Of a stretch of DNA of 64,000 bases, positions 11,194 through 23,057 are shown piece by piece. Origin of the DNA: Ceraceosorus guamensis (Eukaryota > Basidiomycota > Exobasidiomycetes > Ceraceosorales > Ceraceosoraceae); the NCBI RefSeq assembly GCF_003144195.1, contig NW_020290034.1:1-64000 (forward strand). Direction: 5' to 3'. Position numbers and translations under genes: made by a program. The notes beneath the pieces are model-generated. The model was given only the letters and a program-made list of their open reading frames with translations. It was not told where the DNA came from and did no database searches. Numbering within the stretch: position 1 is the stretch's first letter; the number at the start of each line of letters is the position of its first letter.

Positions 11194-14100
11194 ATGAGCC
11201 AGCCCTCGTCGACGGCCGCGCCTTCTACGTCCTCCAACCAACCAAACCCCAATCGCAGCGTGGTGAACGGATCTGGCAAACCCAAGGCCACTCCATTCAA
11301 CTACGCTGCAGCCGCAGGAAAGGCCAAAGTCGCCGCTGCATCACCTAACACTGGATCTCCTGCTACCGGTAGCAACGGCCACAGCAGGACGAACAGCACC
11401 GTGTCAGGTGACACCGCTGCTCTCACGGGTGACAAGGCACTTCGCAGAGCACCAAGTAGCGAGCAATCTAGGAGCGCCACCGAGGTGGCCAAACAGGGAC
11501 CTGTTCAGAATACGACAGCTCCTATTGGCTCAGCCGCACCCAATGCCACTCGCACCACACAGGGATCCACCAGCTCGCATACATCCATGCCGAGCAATCT
11601 GAACCCTGCCCCTTCAAGCCAAGCCAGCCAAGCCAGCAACGCGCCCACTGCCAACGGCGCTCGAGAGCACATCCGGCGAGAGTCTGCTGTCAGCCTTTCA
11701 AGAGGACCCGTCAACGGTCTGAGAGCAGGTGAGTGATTTGGAGCATCAAGGCCGCGCGTGCCTTGAGCCACAGTCGAGTGGCGTCATCCGAGATCCATTA
11801 CCTTGGTGCCAAGCTTCCGGTGCCTTCGCATTGTGTACCACAGGAAAGATCCTGGTCTGCTGTCTCTACGTTCGAACGAATATCGTAGCGAGCATTGAGA
11901 GCTGACCGCTATGCACATCCTCGCTTAATCACCCAGCTGCCGGAATCAACTTCGGTTCAGTCGCAGATCAGAACTCTGTTCTCTCTTCCTCCCCTGCTGC
12001 TCAACCACCTTCGGGACAACACCTCAAAGGTAGTCAACCGACGCAGTTTGGAAGTCTCGCCGCAGAAGTGGCAGACTCGAAGCCGCGCGAAAAGGTTATG
12101 GGTTTTAAGGCCGGTAGTGGCGGCAGCGCAGGTGACGCAAGCACCGCTACCTCCCCATCCATTGCTAACATCGCAACAACCACAGAGGAAGCTAGTGCTG
12201 GCGCGAAGGCTCCCGCTGCAGCACCCAAGAAGACATTGGACTTCAACAAGCTGTTTCAAGGCAATGGCTCCAATGCTTCGTCTTCAACGGCAACTCCCGG
12301 CGGAGCCGCTGCGGTCAGCAACGGTAACGCGGCTTCTGCATCGCCTGTGACATCCACGGCCACCGGACCCGTCGGCGTCGGCTCTCCTCAGCAGCCACAT
12401 CCGCCTGCTGGTGCTGCTCCCGTTCCGAACGGCCCGAACAGACCATCTGCTCTGCGTGCACCTGCCCAGGGCCCTCACGCAGGAGCGAGAAGCTTTGAGC
12501 CTCAACGATCTCCTTCACATCCTCAGCACCAGGTCGGCGCTCCTGGTGCGCGCGGACCCTCGGGCGTGGCACCACCCGGCAGTCCCTTCCAGCCCCAGCA
12601 ATATGCACAACATGGAGGGCAGCAGCCGAGATCACCTCACTTGCCACAAGCGCAGGCTATGCACCATCCTATGCACGGCATGCAGAGCCCTCCCTGGGCT
12701 CAAGGACATGCGAGCCACCAGCAGTTTGGACAAGTAGGGCAGCAGATGTACTACCCTCAGATGTATCAAGGGCCTCACTACCACCCACAACAGCACCCGA
12801 ACCAGCCACACCCCCAGCACTGGGGAGGTCCTGGCACGCCCTACGACATGCCGCGATCGCCTCGCAACGTACCAGCTTCCCTCATGGGAGCCCCAAACGG
12901 CGTGCCAGGCACACCGGGTCTTGCATCTCCCGCTGCGAACAGAGCTGTCCCTGCTACACCGACGGGTCCTCACCCTTCTCAACTCGGCATGGGCCCTGCA
13001 CCAGGCGCTAGGCCGCAAGGTTATTCAGGACCAAGCGGAGGATACTCGCACTCCCCCTCGGCTTCATTCAATGGTGGCAACCCAATGAGCCCGTCTGCCA
13101 GGCAGTTCGAGCCATCAAAGAGGATAAGCAGCGCGATAGCTATCGTCAACCCAGAGACGCGAGCTGAAGTGGATGTAAAACCTCAGCCAGGTGCTTCTGG
13201 CACCTCTTCTGCTGCTCAAACTCCCACTTCAAGTGTGCCCCAGCCTTCCACGCCCACTACCTCTGTTGGATCACCCGTCACAAAGAGTGCTACACCGGCA
13301 GCAGCGCCTGCGAGCGCACCTGCGAAGAGTAAGATCACGACTACCGCTGCGTTCCAAGCTCAGGTGCAGGCTGCGGCAGCGGAGGCTAAGCGCAAGAAGG
13401 CGGCAGAGGCTGCTGCTGCTGAAGAGCTAGCGACAAAGGAGAAGGAGGCTGCGGCAGCTAAGAAGGCGGCCGAGGAGGAAGCAGAGAAGCAACGCTTGGC
13501 TGACGAGGAAGAGGCGCGGAACAAGCGCGAGGCTGAAGAGAAGGCCAAAGCTGAGGCTGCAGCTAAGGAGGCTGAAGAGAAGGCTGCTGCCGAGCGCAAG
13601 GCCAAGCAAGAGGCAGAAGCTAAGAAGGCCGAAGAGAAGGCTGCTGCCGAGCGCAAAGAGCGCGAGGAGCGCGAGGCCAAGGAAGCCGAAGCCCAAGCTG
13701 AAGTGGAGCGCGAGGCAAAGGCGGCTGCTGAAGCTCAAGCTGCGGCGAGCAAGGCTGCCGAGGCTGCTTCTGGTGACAACTCGCAAAAGTCTCGCGAGGG
13801 GTCGCCAGTCGCATCGCGCCCGACGGCCATCGATCTTAGCAAAGCTAAAGGCAGTGATGAAGGAAGCGAGAAGAAGCTCGTCCCTCCTCCCTTGTCTACG
13901 CGTCGCTCGGTCGCCGACATTGAACGCATTGCCAACGAAGCTTCTTCCATGCCTCCCACTCCTCTTGATGCGCCTCCTCGTACCCCGGCTGTGCCCAACA
14001 CGCCCCGCACGCCTGGCACACCCGGATTTGGCGGTTTGCCAGCCAAGCCCATGAGCGCGTACAACGTCAACACGCCAGTCAAGCTTGATGCCGAAGCGAT

Positions 14101-16888
14101 GGAGAAGCGCAAGCGTCCTGGCGTTTCGCCACTCGATCTGAGCACAGCCACGAAAGCGGCCTCGGTAGATGCACCCATGTCGGCTGCTTTGCAGTCATTA
14201 GGCTCAGCTCGTTTCATTGAGGACATCAGCAAGGTCTCATACCCAGCCAAAATCAGCTCGCCCAAGCCTGAACTCAACGAATCCGCAGAACCCGGCAAAT
14301 TCCGGTACGACAGGGACTTTTTGCTTCAGTTCATGGGCGTCTTCAAAGAGAAGCCTCAGGACTTGCCTCCCCTCTCCGCTCTGGGCATGGACGCCTCGCA
14401 AGCACAAGGCTCAAGAGCTCCAAGCGGGCGCCGCACCTCTGGCATGGGCCCTCCTGCACCGCCTGGCCGTGCAGGCTCCGTTGGTCTGGGTCTCGGTGGC
14501 GGCTCGAACTTTGGAGGGAAGGGAGCAGCTGGCGGTATGGGCCAATTCGCACACCCCAAGACCAGCGAAGAACGATTCGCAGCGTCTTCTGCTCGTGGTC
14601 AAATGGGAAACTTCGGTGGCCCCATGGGCTCTTTCAACGCTGGTGCGAGGTCACAGCCGCTTTCAAGACCTGCGAGCGGCAGCAATGCTATACCCTCTCG
14701 CGACATGATGGGCAGCGGCATGCCTGCAGGGGGCAGGTCGAAATCAGGCCGAGGGCGGGCACCAAACCCCAACGCTGGTCGTGGCCCGCAGGTCAACCCG
14801 CCGGAGAAAGGCGGACCGACGATCCCGATGGACCAGGTCGCACCTTTGGCCATGTCAGAGAACAGATGGCAAGGTGGACGTGGTGCTGCTGCGCCCAAGG
14901 CCGACTCTCCGGAAATGGTCACGCGTAAAGTCAAGGCTTTGCTGAACAAGCTCACGCTCGAAAAGTTCGATAGCATTTCGTCTCAAATTCTCGATTGGGC
15001 GAACAAGTCCACTGAGGAGACCGACGGTCGGACATTGAGGCAAGTCATTGCTCTTATCTTTGAGAAGGCTACCGATGAGGCTGCCTTCTCCGAGATGTAC
15101 GCACGGCTGTGTCGAAGGCTAATGGAGGAGGTCAGCGCTGAAGTCAAGGACGAGAACTTGACGGGCTCAGACAGCAAGCCTGTAACGGGCGGTAACTTGT
15201 TCCGCAAGTACCTCATCAACCGCTGTCAAGAGGACTTTGAGCGAGGCTGGGCACAGCGTGACGCTACGCTCGCAGCTGCCAAGGGCAAAGAAGCGGAGGA
15301 CAAGGCGAAAAAGGCTAGCAATGAGGCAGCTGAAGCGGATGCCAAAGAGGCCGAAGAGCGGGGCGAGAAGGTCGCTGCGCCAAAAGAGGCTGAGCTGTTG
15401 TCGGACGAGTACTACGCAGCAGCGAAAGCAAAGCGTCGGGGTCTCGGTCTCGTGCGCTTCATTGGTGAGCTCTACAAGCTGTCCATGCTTACAGAGCGCA
15501 TCATGCATCTTTGCGTCAAGAAGCTGCTTCACAACACTACGGACCCCGAAGAGGAGGAGATTGAAAGTCTTTGCAAGCTTTTGACTACGGTCGGCAAACT
15601 GCTGGACACGGCAAAGGCCGAGGCGCACATCGATATCTACTTCCAGCGCATGCGGGAGATGAAAGAAGCGCCGACGATCAACTCGAGAATGGCCTTCATG
15701 CTTCAAGATGTCATCGAGTTGAGGGCAGGTGGCTGGGTGCCCAGGCACGACAACTCTGCGCCCAAGACGATCGCCGAGATTCACCAGGATGCAGCAAAGC
15801 AAAAGGCACAGAGCGAGGCCGAAAATGCCGCGCGTGCTGCTCGCGGCGGACCTATCCAGCGCGGCGGCTCACGGCGAGGCCAAGCTCGCGGCGACTTTGG
15901 CGGACCAGGCGCCCAAGGTCCAGATGGTTGGAACACGGTTCCCGCAGCTCCTCGTCAGAGCAAGGCTGGAGATCTTACCGCGTTCGGTAAAGTCACACGT
16001 AGCGACTCTAATCGGCCGATGGGCATGGGACCCCAAAGCGTGTTTGCGCGCAAGAATCAAAAATCTGAGGATGGCAGCAACCCGCCTTCGCGCACGAATT
16101 CTTCTGCCAACATGTTCAACTTGTTGAATCAGCCAGATGCGGCCGACTCCGCTGCCGCGCAACAGAACGCCGCAGCAGGGGGCAACGAACCTCAACGGCC
16201 GAAACTCAACTTGGCACCTCGGACCAAGCCCATGCCCGGTGACGGCAAGGCGGACGATGCGGCTGTGACCAAAGATGCCGATGAAGCTCAGGCAGACGAA
16301 GCAGAACTCAGCGACGAGGAGGCCAAGCGCAAGATCAGCAATGACGTCAAGGAATTCATCGAGTTGCGCGATGTGTCCGAAGGCAAGATGGCACTGGAGG
16401 TGAGTAGTCTTCGCATGGCTTCATTTGCTCGCTTGCTCACCTCGGATCTCTTCCCTTCGTCTTGCAGAGTCTGCCGTCGAGCCGGAGAGGCGAATTTGTG
16501 GCAAAGATCGTCGAAGTCATCCTGAACAAGAAGCAGGATGACGTGCGGGATGTTTGCAAGCTATTCATTGCCGCCACGGCGTCGGATCTCATCTCCGAAG
16601 AGGCATTCGTCGAAGGACTCAAGGACCAGGTCGCCTTCCTCGATGATCTTGCTGTCGACATTCCTCAAGCGTACACATTCGTTGCCATGCTTGTCAACGC
16701 CGCCGGCTTGCCGCAGGAGAGGATAGAGTCGCTCGCTGACACGATAGAGGGTGACGGTCTCAAGCCTCCGAAGCAAAAGGTGTGTGAATCCGAGAAGGCG
16801 CGAGAGGTTGCGCCATTGACTGACGCACCTTGTGCTCCCTCTGCCCCTCCAGTTCCTCGAGAAGATCGAGTCCACCAAAAGTGGTTGA
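11194..16888 (+). CDS. eIF4G: Translation initiation factor eIF4G
   Basis: Four exons (11194-11728, 11937-16399, 16468-16779, 16853-16888) encode 1781 residues. This is the scaffold of the cap-binding complex, joining eIF4E, eIF4A, poly(A)-binding protein and eIF3. Visible in order: a Ser/Ala/Asn-rich N-terminus with INFGSV; a Pro/Gln/His/Gly-rich stretch; a long Ala/Glu/Lys helix-forming segment (13370-13770); the eIF4E-binding motif YDRDFLLQF at residue 969 (Y-x4-L-phi); an RGG-like Gly/Arg-rich part; the MIF4G domain (about 1168-1445); more Gly/Arg-rich sequence; and a short C-terminal MA3 domain (about 1645-1765). All three introns keep frame, and the last coding exon is only 36 nt. The first intron is the longest (208 bp), with a CTGAC branch sequence. 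Confidence 0.92.
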
Positions 16889-17961
16889 CACTGCGCCGAG
16901 CAAAGATTTCGGACATGGTGAGTGGCCTCGTATCTTTCATTGCACAGTGACGTTGTGCTAACAGCCAGCGCTCCTGCCCACGATGTGCAGCACATCCACA
17001 AGACTTTGCCAGTATGCTGTCGTCACCACACACGCCATGCACATGTTCGCGCAGTAGCTGCGAGAGCCCATACACGGCTTCAAGCTCGTCATTTGCGCCA
17101 TCCTATGCCGTCACGCATCACCCTCCCCTTCCGTCTCTTCATACTACTATTTGGAATCACGACTTGCGCGTGAAGCTTTTCTTCTTTCCGTCTGCATGCG
17201 CTTCTCAATCGAATGCGTCTTTTTCCTCGAGGTGTGCCAGATCGCTCGTTGTGCATCACGAACATGGGATGCAGAGACGAGTTGGGGAGGCATGTGATGT
17301 CCGATTCGGTTCTGCTTTCACGAAGGCTGTGCCTGCCTCTCTGCCATTGCCGGAACGAAGCTGGTCGGGAGCTTGCGGAGTTCACGCGCATGCATTCACG
17401 TGCGATGCTCATTATACATCGCGCCCTGACTAAGCGAGTCGCCACCGCGTAAGAAGAGTTGGATAAGTCACGAATGATTCATGCATGCCAAAAGTCAAGA
17501 TGATCATCTCACCAACACTCAGGCTTCAGTTCGGTGCGTGTCACCTTTATTGCACCCGACCGATGCTTCTCTCCGACGACGCAAACGTCGCATGGTCAGT
17601 CTTGCACAGCGACTTTGTAATCGCGCTAATCGCGCATGATTCTGATTGTATATCGGTTGAGTAATGGCAAAAGGGCGCGCTGTGCGGCTAGAGCGAACAT
17701 CGAGGGTATGGATACGAATACAAAGGGGCTAATGGGGAATGAGCAAGTGAAAGCGGTGCGCGAGACTGCGGGGGCAATTGCAGTGTTGTGAAAAACGAGC
17801 GCTCAGGACAGTCTCATGTCTGGAGCTCGACCAATCCGCCTCGCGAAATTTGCAGGGTATTGGAGGCGAAAGTACAAGCCCAAGAGTCCGAGATGCTTTG
17901 GTAGGGTGGTTGGAGCAAAGAATGGAAGAGAGGCGGCCGATGCATCAGCCACTGCATACGA
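16889..17961. other. Convergent 3' intergenic region
   Basis: About 1.07 kb between the stop codons of eIF4G and the 1670-residue protein. It contains a TCATGCATGCC word at 17480-17490 and pyrimidine-rich stretches. No gene or RNA was recognised. Confidence 0.5.
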
Positions 17962-20900
17962 CTAAGACCTTTTCGGAATACCCGTGGCGCGAGGCAGCGC
18001 AGACGAGGTAGTCAATGAAGAAGCAGCGGGCTTGGGAAGTCCGCTTCGCTTTGGAAGTCCGGAAGCCTTGCTGCCAGGCGTGGTAGGTCGGCTATGCGCA
18101 GAAGTGGATGGAGTGACTGGCGCTGAAATGGGCGAATAAGCTGCTGTAATCGGTGATTGCGTGATTGGCTTTTCGAGGCCAGCGCTGAGGGGGCTTGAGA
18201 GGGGCAAAGCTGATGGCCGCTTGCTGAGGCGAGGGCTCATGATGGGCAGCGTTGAGAGTGGTGGTGTCTGAAGCCCCTGGGTCTGCGTGTCGCCGAAGCT
18301 CTTCATACGACGGAGATTTGCACTTGCAGGCAAAGGAAGACCAGAAGCTGGAGAGGCCGCACCGGGCCCATCGCTTGATTTGAGAGTGTCTGAAGTCGAC
18401 TTGCGCCCCCCGGGAGTCTGAATGCCGAGGCGAGACATGCTTGAAGGGGGCCGAATGCCAGACGCTTTGGTCGAGATGGTGCTAGCAGATGTAGGTCGAG
18501 GAGACGGTAGCTTCAGCTTGCTTTGGGGAGCTAGTGATTCGGCAGTCGTCCCGACATCCAGCGTGCGAGAGCGTGCAGGTGTGCGCAGGCCAGACACACG
18601 GGCCTTCGCCAGTGGAGGCAGTCCAGATTTGGACGAGTCGCACAAGGCGGCAGCTTCGGTGGCATCGCTCAAATTGACATCCTTCTGGATGCCCGTGGAG
18701 ATTGGGGCCGCTGATGCCTCGGCATGTTCAGGAGCGTTGTTCGCCGCTTTGATCTCATGTACACTCTCAAACTTTTCGCCTTTCTCGGCCTCTCGCTCCA
18801 ATTCTGGGCCTGCTTGGGACCCAGCACTGCCCTCAGACCATGTCGTAGCTGTGGTCGCTACGCTGCGGCGATCTCCTGCGGTGGACCACATTTCCGAGCC
18901 AAGAGTGTTGGGCGTGTCCTCAAGCTCAGCTGAAGATCTTCTTTCTGTCTCGGTGAAACCTTCGGTCGGCGCTTGTGCAGCGTCAGTCGGCGCTGCCTCA
19001 GTACAGACGACCTGTGCCGCACCGGATTCAGTCGCCAGAGCTGCGGCTTTGGCCGAATCCGACGGCTCCCTTCGACCTTCTGGTAGTGCCGTCTCTGGGC
19101 CCCCAGCAGCAGCATCATTCACGGCGTCCGTGGTTGACAAAGTCGGCGCTTTGCCGCTGACCGACACCGTACCAAGAGTTGGGAGCAGCGCGTCCTGTGA
19201 CATGCGTCTCGGAGCTCGAACGATAGATGGTGAAGGGGAAGGCGGTGCAGCAGAGAGGCGCGATGCGCGACTAGGCGTGGGCAGAAAATCGTCGTCCTCG
19301 AGCTGTGGCAGGTCCTGAAGCGAAGTATCCGTGCAAGACGCGGAAGTCAGCGGCAAGCCACGGCGCGCCGTGCACGACGATCAGAAAGACAACTCACATC
19401 TAGCTCAGAATGCAGCAAGGACTCGTCGTCGCTTCCACCACCCAGGTCCAGCGTCGGACTGGCTCCTCGGCGGGAAAGCGCAGGCATGTTGGGTCCAAGA
19501 CCAAACGAGTGGCGGGGCTGGCCCAAAGTCGTGGCTGAAGCTGCCCTGCGCACTCCCGTAATGGGTGGACGGGCAAGGAGCGCTTGCGCTCGGCTGGCAA
19601 TGGTTGCGGGAGCAGACGGCCTTGCCCGAGGCGCGACCGGACGCAGCGTTGAAGGCTTAGATTTGGGCGGAATGAAATTCGCCCCGGTCTCCTCGTTGTC
19701 GCCATCTTCAGATTCGGATTCTGGACTACTCCAGCCCGTTGAGGCTTGAGACAAGCGGGAAGGTCGACGCAACAGAGGTCCCGACCCGCCTTGAGACTTG
19801 AAGTTCGGTCTCGCTGCAGGTCCTTGGCTTTTCGATGAAGCAAAGCGAGAGCGTGGAGCAGGTGCAATCTTGCGCTGGCCGTAGATCAAATGCTCGCTGA
19901 AAGTGGGGACTTTGTTGTGGTGCTTCCTCTTGGCGCCTCGCGTTGTCGGTACATCGAGCACTCCGGAGCGCTCTGCCAGAGCCTCGAGGGAGACTCCAAG
20001 ATCGAGATCGGACTCATCACTCTCCGCATCAGACTCTGGTCCAATCGTCGATTCAGAAAATGAGCCCGAAGCGACGCTCAGCATGCTTGGCGATCTGGAT
20101 AGGCGAGGGCTCGCACCAGCTCCGACATTGCTTCTACGGCTCGACAAGCGGGGAGCGGAAAGCCGTGGGGGCCACATGCCGTCCAAATCCACCAGATGCG
20201 ATGAGATGTTGCTACGAGAAGCAAGGCGAGGTGCAGCTCGTGCGGGAGCGTCAGACGGGTGCCGAATATTTGTCAGCGGTCTGCGTTGAGTAGGCGTGGT
20301 TGCACGGACCTCCCCACCCGCTGCGGCGTTCTCATCATCTGACCACACCAACTGCGCCCGCCTCTGTGGCGTGATCGATTCGACGCCGACCACGCTGACC
20401 GTGCGACGCGACTCTTTCGGCTCCTCACCGACGCCCATCTCTTTACGTTGGGAGGGCGCAAAGACCGGCGAAGCTGGCGGAGTCGGGTCCGGTGACGAGG
20501 TAGGTGAGGTTTGCATGCACATGTCGACGTACTTCTTGGCCGGTGCTTGCTGAACCGCTTGAGCTGACGCGTCTGCTTGGGCTGACGCGTGCGCTTGTAT
20601 GCCCAGGCCCACCAAAGTCCCAGTGCTGGCCCGCGTCTCAGTGCTCACACTCGAGTCGACCCTCTCGCGGGGGCTCGCGATACCAGCAGTCGACGTGGAA
20701 GCTACACTCATCCTGTCCGCATCGGGCGGGAGCAGAGAAGAGTCGAATGAGAATATGGACGACGCAGAGGAACCCTTCATGCTTGCTGCTTCGCTCATCG
20801 CATGGTCAGATGCCATGGCGTGAATGTCGATCGGCATGAAGCTACGTTGGGCCAACAAGCTCGCTTGCCTTTCCCTTGCTTGCTGAGCCACCTCCATCTT

Positions 20901-23057
20901 CCGACGCGCCTGCGCTGCCAACTCGCGCATAGACACAGGTCCGCTCGATTGCGGCTGCTCGCCTTCGACTTGGCTTTGCAACGACATCAGAGAGCCGAAG
21001 CTTGCTGTGGAGCCGCGTACCGAGGGTGAGGCGGATGCATTGGCCATGGCGCCGGCACGAGCAGCGATGCCTCTCCAAGTTCCCATGCCTGTCATGTCGG
21101 ACGGCTTGAGACCAGCTGGCATGAAAGGCGGCAAGTCAGGTGAGAATTGGTAGTAAGCCCACTGGGCCGCATCTTGCTGTTTGCTCGATGCGCTACTTTC
21201 AGAATTGCTGGACAGAGTGGGAGGTGCAACACGCTGTTCCTCAAAGCCCCATCTGCTCGCATTCTTAGGCCGGCGTTGCTTGCGCCGCTTTCGCGGTGCG
21301 TCAGCGTCGGAGGAATCGCTTTCAGAAAGACTGTCCGCTTCGTCTACCGAAATTGCCGGCGGTGTGGGCGGCGTAGAAGCAGCCGTGTTTACTGATGCTG
21401 CCTTTTGCGCTACGTTACCCCTTCCAAACAGCGGCATGGCGGTCCTCAGGCCGGAGAACAGCCCGACGCTCGCAACCCCAGAGGAAGAGGGCGCTGGCGA
21501 GCTCTCCGTCGGAGGTCGGTGCGCAGCGCCAGACCCGTTTCGTGTTCTGCTTGCGTTCGGACTGCTCCTCTGAGCTGGAGAGTCTGTGGTCGAGGAAGAT
21601 GGAGAGCGCGCATCCGAGCTATCGGTGGAGTTTTGTAACGTACTGCTCTTCCATGACTCTGTTTCCGCTTCCACAGCTGCGATGAGCCCTCCGATACTCT
21701 TTCGCATCAAGCTTTGTCGTCTTCGCTCTTCCTCATCGACGCTAGGCGCGGCTAGGGAGGCAGATGTTGCGAGCGCACCATCTTGAGCACGCAGGGACGG
21801 TACTGGCGGAGCGCCTGCCAGTATCGCCGCATTGGACATGTGCAACACTTCGGAGAGACCGTCATCGCTGCTGACCTCGTCCACGTCATCGACTTGTCCA
21901 AGCGGCGAGCGCGTCGCGTTGGATGAGATGCTGTTTCGTGGTGAGGACTCCATCCCCTCGGAGAGAGGTGTGCGTCGTGCACCTGTGGATGCAGATGAGC
22001 GCGACGAGGCGCCGGAAATTCTTCGAACGTGCTTCGACGGCGCAAATCCGAGTGGAAGGGGTGGAAGGGCGTCGCTGGGCGGTGGGCCTTTAGGAGCGAG
22101 AATGCCGCTCTCAGATCCTGCTCTCCAAGACGGTGATGTTGGAGATTTGAGCCTGTGCCGGTCTGATGCCATCGAGGCTAAGCTAGTGGAGGAACCATTG
22201 GGACCGGTCGAGCGCGCAAGGCTCGACGGGCGGCTGTTGGAGGCACCGGCTGGCAAGGTGGGAAGTGGAACGGAGGGGGGAGGTACGAGAGGAGCAAGTT
22301 GAGGGCGTCGCTTGCGATTAGACGGTCCTGGCGATGCAGCTCGTTGAGCTTGCAGCGCTGCTGCCATTTCGTCGAGAGCCGAGGAGGCTTGGCTTGGCGA
22401 GAAGATCGAGCTCGCCCCGCTGATGGGTCGCTTACCAGAACTGTTGCTGCTGACGGACGTCCTCGGACGAGAGCTGTATGCAGTGCCGGGACGAGACTCG
22501 GAGGAGTTTGAACCCGTGACGACTGACATGCCAGAGGGTGAGCGCCCATCATTCGACGAGATTGGCGAGGGCGTATGACCAAACCGGTCCCCTGGCCTCG
22601 CTGTGCGCAGAGGCTCATGACCGTGGATGGTGCTGTCATCCTCTCCCTCGGCACTTGCGCTACCTGTTCCCGTCGGCAAGCCTTTCTCACTCCTGCCAGA
22701 CTCGTAATCGTAGTCATCCTCCTCCGCGTACCAAGTGAGATGTCGAGCATCGGTGCTCCTGATGCTGTCCTGGCTATCGCGCCTGCTCGCGCTAGCGCTC
22801 TGCGATTCGATCGGTACTTTGAGCAGGTTGGATGGTTTCCGCATTGACCGAGGGACGGCACCGGCCAGAGATGACGTCCACTCTTCTCCTCCGCTCGCTG
22901 CCGATGTGGAAGGGTCGGCGCTTTGGTTGTGAGCCATCTCCGCCTGTTTGGCTTGACGTGCCGCTCGGATCTGTGCGCGCATGGCTTCCTGAGAGCTTTG
23001 ACGCCGCTCAGCTGCAGCTTTGGCCTTGGCCGTGCGGTCGTCGACCGCTGCCGCCAT
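17962..23057 (-). CDS. Giant disordered protein with SxIP-like C-terminal motifs
   Basis: Two exons (23057-19398 and 19314-17962, 83 bp GTGAGT...TTCAG intron, phase 0) encode 1670 residues. The start is the first ATG of the frame (MAAAVDDRTAKAKAAAERRQ), beginning an Ala/Arg/Gln-rich predicted helix. Most of the chain is Ser/Pro/Ala-rich with many basic-Ser-Pro sites and no folded domain that can be recognised. The last ~250 residues repeat short GLP/GIP/GIRP units in a basic Ser/Pro setting, for example ASGLPKRSGLPKPAAS, and end ...RATGIPKRS. T-x-I-P in such surroundings is the EB1-binding (SxIP) signature of microtubule plus-end proteins. A KYVDMCMQTSP segment resembles dynein light chain sites. 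A cytoskeletal role is inference; the gene itself is well supported. Confidence 0.75.

Noticed and set aside
13360-13786. Ser/Ala/Leu-rich minus-strand frames in eIF4G
   Set aside because: They are complements of the Ala/Glu/Lys-rich helical segment and have no independent support.
18422-19318. 298-residue plus-strand open frame opposite the 1670-residue protein
   Set aside because: It is the antisense of a Ser/Pro-rich coding exon; its composition mirrors that exon and no domain is present.
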